NCBI GenBank assembly: GCA_037127255.1
Contig: JBANSL010000009.1
Location: forward strand, 28,092,475 to 28,156,474
Source of the DNA: Persicaria tinctoria
Lineage: Eukaryota > Streptophyta > Magnoliopsida > Caryophyllales > Polygonaceae
Direction: 5' to 3'
Length of the DNA stretch: 64,000 nucleotides
Positions 32,574-42,051 of this stretch are shown piece by piece. The position numbers were made by a program, and so were the translations under genes. Within the stretch, counting starts at the first letter, position 1, and every line of letters starts with the position of its first letter. The notes below the pieces were generated by a model. It did no database searches, was not told the origin of the DNA, and saw nothing but the letters and a program-made list of their open reading frames with translations.

Positions 32574-33865
32574 TGATAGGCTAAAAACCTACCCGCAAGT
32601 ATACGGGATCGACCGTAGTATCAAGTAATAGAAATTATCGTTCTTCCCAGAGGACCTAAGGCTCAATATGAATTAATCTAATTAAGCTAAACTAGTAAAT
32701 ATGAACCAAGAAGATAGTGTTGAGAATAATATATAACAATTAACTAACGACACAAGCAAATATAAAATAGAGATAAAAGACATCTAAGCATCCAGGTATT
32801 AGGTTAACATCATGCCAATTATCGAATTCATCCGGTTGTTCATATTCATCTTAAAGCTATTAAACTCTCGTTATTCACTTTAGACTATTAACTAGTAAAC
32901 CGGTGTTATTCACTCTCAAACCAAAGCTAGTAAATTCACTCTCAATCCAAGGCTATTGTGCTCACTTTCGATGAAAAGCTATTAAGCGTGTCAAAGCTAT
33001 TCACTTTGGATCAAAAGCTAATGAGTTCACCTCGAAGACAAAGCTATCAAGTTCACTTTGATTCGGAGCTATTAAACATACTATGTTGTCCACCTTGATT
33101 CGAAGTTATTAAGCTACGCTATTCACACCAAATCAGGCTATTAAACAAATCAATACTTGACTACATATTAAACCTAATAACCCATCACCTTAGACAAGAG
33201 AATTAGCCATACACAATCGAATACATGATAAAAGAAATTAAATCAATCACAACAATCATGAACTAAATTAGAAGAGAAAGAGTAAGAAGACTTATCCCAA
33301 TCTTGCAAATAATCCAAAAGTTGAAACTTGATTAAAGCTCAAATCTTCGATCATACCAAACTAAATCTCCGTTGTCTTGTGAAACAAATAGAAAATAGAT
33401 TCAAAACCTAAACCCTAATTTAACTAAACTAAACCTAATCTAAGTGTGCGGCCGAAGCCTTCTTGCGGCAAAGGTCCGAGCTTCCCCCCTCTTTGAATTC
33501 CAAAACACAGAGTATATATTAGATTTTTAGGAAAATTACAATTTCAACCCACAAACTTAAACAATTAAAAAGTGGCCCAATACCCAATTATAGATTTAAC
33601 TCCACAAAACAGCCTCAAGATTTAGCAACTTTCGCACTTGACCATTTAGCTCATCGAGTCCGATCCAAAATGCTCCCCGCTCCGTATTAAGCTTGATTTT
33701 CCTCGATAATAACCTCCAAATGCCTGAAACAAATAAAATCTAGGTGTAGACTCCGAAAATGCAAAATAAAATAAATAAAGTATAAAATATGATAAATATG
33801 CATGAAAATGGTCTAAACTAATATGCAAATGCAACCCTAAAATCTTACTAAAATAGATGTTATCA
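32574..33865 (-). repeat. 5' LTR of element F
   Basis: 1292 bp, the same length as the 3' LTR at 27215-28506 and almost identical to it. Confidence 0.92.
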
Positions 33866-34124
33866 GTATGCCCTTTGCCTCTTCTTTGTGCATTCCAACT
33901 TGGCTTCTCTAGCTCGTTCTCGCCTCCATATGGTCCATAGAACTCTCATGATTGACCTCCTTACTACTTCGGATCCTCAATCTACAAATAAACACTAAAC
34001 TTGTGTAGATTCCGAACTTAAACACCAAATGAGAAAACAAGTAAACTAACCCCTTAAAATGCATTATATACATCTAAATGACCATAAAACTACTCTATAA
34101 TGCCTATCTAAATATGCATTATCA

Positions 34125-34973
34125 TTCCCACACCTCAGATGGTCCTCCATTACCTTCTTAAGCATGAAGGTCGCCTTTCTCGTCAAACACAAGAAGCTCT
34201 CACCTTGCTTGATGCATCCCCTCTCATCAACTCAAACGCTCCAACAACAAATTTCTCCACCGCCTCTAATCGTGGTCGAGGACGCTCCTCCTCAAGGGGC
34301 GGCTTCGACTCTTGTAGATCTCAATCTGATGGTTGCACCCAGTCTGACAATCGCTCCCTTTAACCCAGTCGAGGCTTCTATGATCATCGCGGTGGACGGG
34401 GCATCTTTCGAGGTGGTCGTTCTGGTCCTCCCACTACATTCACCGGACAGTCTGATCATAGACCCACTTGTCAGGTCTGTGCTAAACCCGGGCACACTAC
34501 CCTCCAATGTTGGCACATGTTCAATCATGACTATCAGCCGCCTCCACCACCGTAGTTGAGAGCACATATGTCCACCGTAAATTGGACACCGGATACAGGA
34601 GCTTCTTACCATTTCACGCCCGATCTCTCCACCCTCAACAATTAGGGGCTGCCTTACCATGGAATAGATAAAGTCTATATCGGCGATGGATCATCTCTCC
34701 CCATACAGCATTACGGTTCCACCTCCTACTCTTCTCCTTCTTCTTCAAAAAATTTTCGGTTTACTAACCTTCTCCATGTTCCGTTAATTTCTAGGAATCT
34801 CCTGCCAGTTCATAAGTTTTGCCTTGATAAGTCTGTCTTCTTTGAATTTCACCCTAATTTCTTTGTTTTGAAGGATCGCACATCGCGTCGACCTCTACTT
34901 CAGGGCGACGTTACAAATGGCCTATATGAACTTCCACTTGCAGCGGCACCATTGAGAGCTCAAGCACACTCTA
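34125..34973 (+). pseudogene. copia-L gag C-terminal part and protease
   Basis: Continues the gag after element E (VLHYLLKHEGRLSRQTQEAL). A Gly/Arg/Ser-rich stretch (NRGRGRSSSRGGF) leads to a CCHC knuckle (CQVCAKPGHTTLQCWH, about 34473-34520) and the protease site WTPDTGASYHFTPDL, where DTGA is the catalytic motif (about 34580-34620). At least one frame break lies near 34350-34400. The frame reaches GLYELPLAAAP before G inserts after CTCTA at 34973. Confidence 0.83.
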
Positions 34974-36407
34974 TGATAGCATGCATTTAGGCAGGCATAA
35001 TAGGTTACATTTAGCTTAGTTAACATGCATTTCATGGATGGATTAAGTACAATTTGCATATTTACTCTCTATGTTAGTGGAGTCGGAATCTACACACTTT
35101 TATTGATTATTTCAGGTAATCGTGGATCCGATGATGAGACAGGAGTTGTTAACGCATTACATGAGAATGTCTAGTTGATCGGAGAAGTTTAGATGAAGAT
35201 CACAAGAGGTCCTGAGAAGAAGAAGCGGACCTAAACGAAGAACAAGTCTGCAGAAGTTGTCGCCAGACATGCTGCACTTGTTTTGCACTTTCTTGAGGCC
35301 TCGGTTGTCCGATTGACTACTATGACCATGCGTTGGAAAGCTCTTTCAGATAACTACAACTTTCCTATTGACAAGAAGAGCAAATTCGGGATAGATTTTG
35401 CGTGAAAGGCCCCTGGCTGCGGCCGCAGCAACCATGCCGCGGCTGCGGCCAATCAATTTGTAGCGGGTTTGGAAGAAGCCACGGCCGCGGGCGCATCATA
35501 TGCCGCGGGTGCAACATTTGACATCTGCGCATCGTTTTGGTTACGAAAACCCTAATTTTCTTTGTTTGGTTTTTATGGCCGACTAGACTCTTTTATAAGG
35601 CCGATCATTATGTTAGTTTACACACTTCTATTCTATTCTACACTCTATCGGACAATTGGAGAGAGAGCGATGTTCGCCATGGACGGCTAAACTCTCTTCG
35701 TTCTACTTGCAATTTGAAGCTTTATTTGGATTGATTGTGAGTTTCTGAATCTTGTTCATTTTTTCCTATATTTGAATATTTCAACTTCTTTGTGCTTGAT
35801 TGTCTATTGTTTTGTTCTATCTTGTCTGGCCAACTAGTTAGATCAATTCAATTGCTAGGGTTTTGTAGATTCCTGATTGCGAACCTTAACCCAAGTAGAA
35901 AACTTATCCCTTTAGAGATAATTGAACTAATTTGATGGGTAGGAAGTTGGATGTGTTGTTAAATCCCTCTTTAGGGACTTCAAATACCTTGGTTAATCTC
36001 TGAACTTAAAGCTATCAATTGGGTTAAATCCTTCTTTAGGGACTGTTCGATTGATAAGGGTTTCTATGACTGATTGGACTAGTAACTATATTAGGTCGGG
36101 GCAAGGGCATTCATAGGAAGACTAAAAGGACAAGAGGATGTTACAATATCAATTCAACCAAATAAAGTGGATAGTTGTAGGTAGATCGATCTTCTCTAAA
36201 TTGTTTCGCATCAATCTGTTGATAGTTTATTTTGCTTTCTTTCTTGTTTCAATCACCAACCCCCCCCCCCCTTTCTACTAATTGGTAAATACACATTGCG
36301 GAGAAATACTTTTCTCTGTGAGATCGACCTCTTACTTACTTGCTATACTAGTTTGTAGGTTTGAGTTTTATTTTGATACGGTTTACGCGACTAAAAACCG
36401 TTCATCA
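34974..36407 (+). repeat. 5' LTR of element G (1434 bp)
   Basis: Has a GGAATCTACACACTTTTATTG block near 35088, a CGGCCGC/CCGCGG-rich patch at 35415-35515, a TTTTATAAGG TATA-like word near 35590 and a C run at 36260-36272. It is longer than the 3' LTR mainly through a CCGCGG-patch segment of about 24 bases absent there and a longer C run. Confidence 0.94.
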
Positions 36408-36410
36408 AAT

Positions 36411-36428
36411 TGGCACCGTTGCCGGGAA
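36411..36428 (+). promoter_or_regulatory. Primer binding site of element G (tRNA-Asp type)
   Basis: TGGCACCGTTGCCGGGAA, differing from the tRNA-Asp complement at a CpG (GCGCC to GCACC) and near the 3' end. Three bases separate it from the LTR. Confidence 0.85.
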
Positions 36429-36507
36429 ATTTATTGATTCTTGTGTGTTTTTGGTACTGATTTTTGGTGTGGACCACTTACATGGTCCGCACTCGTGCTA
36501 CTAACAT

Positions 36508-37204
36508 ATGTTGAAGGTGAGGTTATTGCAGTTAGACGGAGAGAGTTTTCATCAATACTTCATCAGACTGCAGGATTACATTAACGATGTTTATTCATGG
36601 GGATATCAAGCTAGTATAAGGGAAGTGCTTCTATGCATATTTGATGGCATGACTTCTGAGACACGGAGTCTTGCTGAGCGCATGAGTGATGGAGGTTTAT
36701 TAGATATGGGACTCTCGGAGATGTGGGAATTTTTCTGCTACATGGATCATCAATGTTGCACAGAACGAGTCAGTTCCTCCGGTATCTCAAATCGTTGAGA
36801 CCTCTGTTGCACCTCTTGAGGTCATGGTGGAAAATCACATTGAGAAGGTAGAGGAAGACCACACTCCATCTGACGAGATCATCCCTAGCTCCCCCATGGA
36901 TGAATCTGATCTAGAGCCTACTGCTGAGGCTACAGAGCAAGTAAAGGTTGTCTCCTGCATTAGAGAGAATATTGGGGGATACGTTGATCCATTTGACTGC
37001 TACTTTGGAAAGCCACCAATAAAACTAAATTGGTGGTATTATATACCCTATGTGAGTTGTCAAGCTGATGAATACAATAAGTTGAAACGGTTCTTAAATG
37101 TATTAATATTTAGTTTCAATTTAGTTGTATGTAGTGCATGTTTGTTTGTTAGTTGTGCACAAGAGTTTGACAGGTTGATGAGGGCTTTGACTATGTCTTA
37201 TTAG
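36508..37204 (+). pseudogene. Truncated gag of element G
   Basis: Same protein as in element E: MLKVRLLQLDGESFHQYF, then LCIFDGMTSETRSLAERMSD, the C-terminal half of an Athila/Tat-type capsid domain. A one-base insertion near 36756 (CAATGTTGCAC where E has CAATGTGCGC) shifts the frame. The rest reads on from about 36795 as VETSVAPLEVMVENH and an acidic tail ending in a WWYYIPY stretch, also as in E. A short MVRTRATN-type ATG precedes it (36482) and runs into a stop. No pol genes follow. Confidence 0.68.
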
Positions 37205-37256
37205 TGTCTTGAGCTTCAACATTACGTCGAGCCAACGACTTGAAACAAATGCACTT

Positions 37257-37280
37257 CTCAGGAGGCAACCCGAGGTAAGT
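37257..37280 (+). promoter_or_regulatory. Conserved block and splice-donor-like site, element G
   Basis: CTCAGGAGGCAACCCGAG followed by GTAAGT. Same block as E (CTCGGG...CCCGAG), with one stem base changed. Preceded by ACGTCGAGCCAACGACTTGAAACAAATG, also shared with E. Confidence 0.55.
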
Positions 37281-37364
37281 TTTTCTTTCTTTTTCCTTTT
37301 TCTTTTCCTTCACCCTGATTACATTTGATTTACTGTTGTTGTCTTTATTGTTTCATTGAGGACA

Positions 37365-38540
37365 ATGAAAACTTTAAGTGTGGGGGAGAGAAATTCTGTA
37401 TATATAGTGCATATAGGAGATAATATTTAAATTTATGCTCCATGTTTAATTTATGTAATCATTTTTTTATTAATTTCTTGTTTATTTTCGTAAAAAATTG
37501 AAAAATCCAAAAACAAGCATGCATTGCATACATATGTGTTATTCAAACACCCATCTAGCTTAGTTTGTCCTCTAATTTAAATTTCAAGCATGATCATATA
37601 AATCCCATGGAATTTTGGATGTTTTAGCCTTGTCTGTATGTGATTTTTGTGGAACATGAGTTAGCGAATATAATTGAGCATGTATGATTGAGCTAAAGTA
37701 TGATTGAAGTCCTAAAAACATGCCCTTGTGAGAATGGTTGGCCTTATTTGAAATCTTTTGCTCAATTGTGTGAATTACTCTACTTGTATTGCTACCTCTA
37801 GGAATTGACTGCAATATCTATTTTTCAACACCGGCTCACATGTTTGATGCTTGCGGAGTTTCTGTTTATAGTTTGAGTCTTTTGTTTGAATTTGTGCATA
37901 TTTAGTGAATAAGGTGGCAATGGTTGATGCACTTAGTAACCGGATCTATGCCTGACACCCATGGGTATGATTCACGTAAAATAGTGTTGAAAACTATCCA
38001 CTAGGAAAGAAATCTTGATCATTGAGTAACCAGGTTCATTCATGACACCCATGTTTGCAACTTGCGTCAAAAGATGTTCAGGTGGACTTCATATAAGTAG
38101 GTTGAGGTGTTGATAGACCGGGATCATTCATGACACTCATGTTTTTGCCTCGCATAAGGAAAGCACCAAGACAAGAAAAAAGAAAAAAAAAGTGTCACAT
38201 TTTATTGAGTTCTCTTTATTGTGTCCCCCAAGAAATGACATTTCAGTAGATATTTGATGATATGGTGGTCAATGTCTATGAGCTTAGTGCATTTTGAATT
38301 GAGTTGAGAGTTGTACCTTAAAGCCTAAACACATGAGTGAAACACATATTTCTGGTGAGGTTGGATAATGTCTACTTCTAAGCTTTGATCACTAGAATAC
38401 ATGTTATGACGTTTGTTTACTTGGTTTATGTTTGCACCTACTATGATGTTGCTTTTTGATGAGGTTAAAACTTGAAGGGATTTCCTGTGGGATGCATTGA
38501 TTCATCTTCATTTTATCATTGCTTGAGGACAAGCAAAGGT
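37365..38540 (+). other. Non-coding 3' region of element G with internal polypurine tract and triple repeat
   Basis: The internal tract TTGAGGACAATGAAAAC, then TTTAAGTGTGGGGGAGAG is at 37357-37390, 1.17 kb before the 3' tract. Three spaced copies of a block like ACCGGGATCATTCATGACACC, CATGTTTGCAACTTGCGT begin near 37937, 38028 and 38118 (about 90 bases apart). Element A has one copy of the same block (reverse strand, 4565-4605). No gene. Confidence 0.7.
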
Positions 38541-38556
38541 TCAGTGTGGGGGAGTT
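38541..38556 (+). promoter_or_regulatory. 3' polypurine tract of element G
   Basis: CAGTGTGGGGGAGTT directly before the LTR start TGATAGC, preceded by CTTGAGGACAAGCAAAGG. Canonical plus-strand primer position. Confidence 0.88.
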
Positions 38557-39960
38557 TGATAGCATGCATTCAGGTAGGCATAATAGGTTGCATTTAGCTT
38601 AGTTAAGATGGATTTCATGGATGGATTAAGTACAATTTGCATATTTACTCTCTATGTTAGTGGAGTCGGAATTTACACACTTTTATTGATTATTTCAGGT
38701 AATCGTAGATCCGATGATGAGACAGGAGTTGTTAACGCATTAGATGAGAATGTCTAGTTGATCGGAGAAGTTTCCATGAAGATCTCAAGAGGTCTTGAGA
38801 AAAAGAAGCGGACCTAAACGAAGAACAAGTCTATAGAAGTTATAGCCAGACATGCTGAACTTGTTTTGAACTTTCTGGAGGCCTCGGTTGTCCGATTGAC
38901 AATTATGACCATGCGTTGGAAAGCTATTTCAGAGAACTACAACTTTCCTGTTGATAAAAAGAGCAAATTCGGGATAGGTTTTCCGTGAAAGGCCCCTGGA
39001 TGCGGCCGCAGCAACCATGCCGCGGCCGCAGCCAATTAATTTGCAGCGGGTTTGGAAGAAGTCGCGGCCGCAGCATTTGACATCTGCGCATCGTTTTGGT
39101 TACGAAAACCCTAATTTTCTTTGTTTGTTTTTATGGCTGACTAGACTCTTTTATAAGGCCGATTATTATGTTAGTTTACACACTTCTATTCTATTCTACA
39201 CTCTATCGGACAATTGGAGAGAGAGCGATGTTCGCCATGGACGGCTAAACTCTCTTCGTTCTACTTGCAATTTGAAGCTTTATTTGGATTGATTGTGAGT
39301 TTCTGAATCTTGTTCCTTTTTTCCTATATTTGAATATTTCAACTTCTTTGTGCTTGATTGTCTATTATTTTGTTCTATCTTGTCTGGCCAACTAGTTAGA
39401 CCAATTCAATTGCTAGGGTTTTGTAGATTCCTGATTGCGAACCTTAACCCAAGTAGAAAACTTACCCCTTTAGGGATAATTGAACTAATTTGATGGGTAG
39501 GAAGTTGGATGTGTTGTTAAATCCCTCTTTAGGGACTTCAAATACCTTGGTTAATCTCTGAACTTAAAGCTATCAATTGGGTTAAATCCTTCTTTAGGGA
39601 CTGTTCGATTGATAAGGGTTTCTATGACTGATTGGACTAGTAACTATATTAGGTCGGGACAAGGGCATTCATAGGAAGACTAAAAGGACAAGAGGATGTT
39701 ACAATATCAATTCAACCAAATAAAGTGGATAGTTGTAGGTAGATCGATCTTCTCTAAATTATTTCGCATCAATCTGTTTATAGTTTATTTTGCTTTCTTT
39801 CTTGTTTCAATCACCAAACCCCCCCTTCTACTAATTGGTAAATACACATTGCGGAGAAATATTTCTCTCTATGGGATCGACCTCTTACTTACTTGTTATA
39901 CTAGTTTGTAGGTTTGAGTTTTATTTTGATACGGTTTACGCGACTAAAAACCGTTCATCA
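38557..39960 (+). repeat. 3' LTR of element G (1404 bp)
   Basis: Matches the 5' LTR with scattered substitutions, many at CpG, and a gap of about 24 bases in the CCGCGG-rich patch (39000-39080). Confidence 0.94.
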
Positions 39961-39965
39961 CTCTA

Positions 39966-41127
39966 CCACCACCACATCCTCCTTCTCCCTTTGACATGCT
40001 AGGTTTGGTCATCCCTCCTCCAGAGTCACCCAGAGTCTTCTCCATCAATTCACTATATCCACTCCAAAAACAGAGGCGGCGTCGTTCAGGTGTATTGCCT
40101 GCTCAATGGAAAAGGCGCACGCTCTACCCTACCCTGCCTTCCCAACCAGATCTCTCTCACCTTTTTGGCTTTTGTTTATGGATCTTTGGGGCCCAGCCCA
40201 GTTTACATCTACTAGAGGAAACATTTACTACTTGTCCATCTTAGATGACTACAGTAATTACCTTTGGATATTTCTTTTATGTAGTAAAACTGTTGTTACA
40301 CAGATTGTCCATGCCTTTCTTATTTTTGTACAAAACATTTTCGCTACTACCGTCAATGCGGTCCAAACCGACAATGGTACCGAGTTTAAGCCTCTTCGTT
40401 CTATTTTCACTAAATTTGGCATTCTACACCGACTCACTTGCCCATATACCCACTCTCAAAATGGAAGTATCGAGACTCACCATAGGCGAATTGTGGACAA
40501 TGGCCTTGCTCTCCTCGCCCATGCCCATCTTCCTCTTATATATTGGGATTATGCCTCGTGACTTCGGTTTTCCTCATTAACCGTTTACCCACCCCAACTT
40601 TGAACCAAAAATCCCCTTACCATGTTCTCTTCAATAAAGATCCCGACCTCCCTTTTTTGTGAGTTTTTTGGTGCCTATGCTTCCCTAATTTGAGACCATA
40701 CTCGTCTCGCAAATTGATTCTTCGTTCCACACCATGCATCTTTTTCGGTTACTCCCCTAACCATAGAGGGTACCTCTGCCTTGACCCAAAGGAGCACCGA
40801 CTCTACATCTCTAGAGACGTATTATTTCATGAGCATCAGTTTCTTTCCCAACCTTCACATGCCACCTCATCTTCTTATCAAAATTATACCATACTTCCCC
40901 TTTTTTCTTCAGAGGCTCAGCCCAGCCCAAATATAGGCCCATATGCCTCCCCACCTACCAGCTCAACCCCCTCGTCTAATACAACCCCGTTATCCTTCAG
41001 CACTAGCCCATCTCTCTCGTCTAATTCTCCCTCACCGTAGCTCCCATCTCTAGACTCCTCGCCGCCATCCTCCTCTCCTTCAACTTCAGCCACTACTCCT
41101 TCTCCTACACATACAAACCTTCATCTC
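39966..41127 (+). pseudogene. copia-L integrase
   Basis: After the G insertion the frame resumes at the GAG-pre-integrase motif (HARFGHPS, with TGA where Trp is expected just before it) and a CIAC zinc-ligand pair. Catalytic residues are visible: Asp in LFMDLWGPAQF, Asp in VQTDNGTEF and Glu in NGSIETHHRR. The tail (CIFFGYSPNHRGYLCLDPKE, about 40735-40800) and a Ser/Pro-rich linker follow, with frame breaks near 40090, 40560-40690 and a stop at 41040. Confidence 0.85.
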
Positions 41128-42051
41128 ATGCTCACTCGATCAAAGAATCACATTGTGAAGCCGTCTGTCCGAACTGATGGCACTATCCCATGGGTTAATC
41201 CCACCACTACTGCCCCTGCGATCCCAACAGAGCCTCTTACCTTCTCCGGGGCTTCCAAGTTTGCCGAATGGAGAGCGGCCATGTCTACTGAGTTCGAAGC
41301 TCTCATGTCCACCCAAACCTGGTCTCTTGTACCTCCCACCGCCAATGCTAATCCCCTCGGGGTAAAATGGGTCTTCAAAACTAAACATCGAGCGAATGGT
41401 TCGATTGAACGGCGAAAGGCTCGCCTTGTTGCCAAGGGATTCCAGTAACTACATGGCCTAGATTTCAATGAAACCTTTAGTCCTGTTGTCAAGCCCTCCA
41501 CCATACGTCTTTTGCTCTCAATGGCTGCTATGGTAAGTTGGACAGTTCGGCAAGTCGACATCCAAAATGCATTCCTTCATGGTGATATTGAGTAAGATGT
41601 TTATATTGTCCAACCACCTGGCTTTGTTCACCGACAATTCCCCTATTATTTGTGTAAGTTGAGCAAGTCACTCTATGGTCTCCGCCAAGCCCCTCGCGCT
41701 TGGTACTCCAAGCTGTCGGATGTCCTCATCACTATGGGCGTTCGATTGAGCAAAGCTGACTCCTCACTCTTCATTCACCACCATAAGAATGACATTGTCT
41801 ATGTTCTCGTCTATGTCGATGATATCTTGATCATCGCTTGTAATCCATCCCTTTCCTTTCAATTCATTCATGTCTTGTCTCAGTCTTTCCCTGTCACAGA
41901 TCTGGGAAATCTTCACTTCTTCTTGGGTATCCATGTTCATCGTGACTCCACCGGCTTTCGCCTTACCCAATCCAAATACATATTGGATCTGCTCAACCGA
42001 ACACATATGTTAAATTCCAAACCAGTCACCACTCCCATGGCATTACATACT
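41128..42051 (+). pseudogene. copia-L reverse transcriptase, 3'-truncated
   Basis: RT is almost full: EWRAAMSTEFEALMSTQTWSL, GVKWVFKTKHRANG, then TAA in place of a Gln codon near 41447, DIQNAFLHGD, a TAA near 41594, and the intact catalytic box VYVDDILI (about 41812-41835). Sequence continues to QSKYILDLLNRTHM and PVTTPMALH and then stops at the chromovirus LTR start (42052). RNase H is missing. Confidence 0.88.

Larger units (their letters stand above)
27215..33865 (-). mobile_element. LTR retrotransposon F, non-autonomous, 6651 bp, TSD GTATG
   Basis: Two 1292-bp LTRs (27215-28506 and 32574-33865) differ at about 20 positions by eye. The TSD GTATG is at 27210-27214 and 33866-33870. PBS and polypurine positions show it is on the minus strand. 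Inside are a gag remnant (32299-32042), an integrase C-terminal remnant (31917-31603), a conserved AACCCGAGGTAAGTA block, a GC-rich foreign-looking segment (29950-31365) and a non-coding 3' region. Protease, RT and RNase H are deleted. It is one of the younger insertions here. Confidence 0.93.
19848..34124 (-). mobile_element. Non-autonomous gypsy-like LTR element E
   Basis: Minus-strand element: right (5') LTR from 26164 to 34124, PBS at 26141-26158, gag-like ORF 26066-25389, internal and terminal polypurine-type tracts, left (3') LTR 19848-23410. LTR ends are TGATAATGCATATTT and GATTTTGTCCTGTCA on the minus strand. Once solo LTR B and element F are removed, the two LTRs look very similar. 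The copia gag flanks overlap (AATTT left, TTCCC right) but a clean 5-bp TSD is not visible. No protease, RT, RNase H or integrase is present. Confidence 0.87.
26164..34124 (-). repeat. Right (5') LTR of element E, interrupted by element F
   Basis: LTR parts 26164-27214 and 33866-34124 flank element F. It matches the left LTR, including the CCGCGGGTG-rich patch (27065-27200), in which several CpG sites differ between copies (for example GCGGGTGCGG versus GCAGGTGTGG), consistent with methylated-cytosine decay. Confidence 0.87.
34974..39960 (+). mobile_element. Non-autonomous gypsy-like LTR element G, 4987 bp, TSD CTCTA
   Basis: LTRs at 34974-36407 and 38557-39960, both TGATAGCATGC...CCGTTCATCA. 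The TSD CTCTA is at 34969-34973 and 39961-39965. PBS at 36411 and polypurine tract at 38541-38556. The 2149-bp interior encodes only a broken gag C-terminal fragment. It is structurally complete but has no enzymes, like a terminal-repeat retrotransposon carrying only a GAG domain (TR-GAG). Confidence 0.95.
13176..42051 (+). mobile_element. Ale-like Ty1/copia element split by three large insertions (copia-L)
   Basis: Five colinear pieces: LTR plus gag N-part (13176-13838), a gag piece (19749-19847), gag C-part/protease (34125-34973), and integrase to RT (39966-42051). At the CACTA and G junctions, removing one TSD copy rejoins the codons. The 3' end is lost where a chromovirus LTR begins at 42052, so RNase H and the 3' LTR are absent. 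The short 5' LTR and UBN2-type gag suggest the Ale lineage. It carries several stops and is the oldest layer of this region. Confidence 0.88.
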
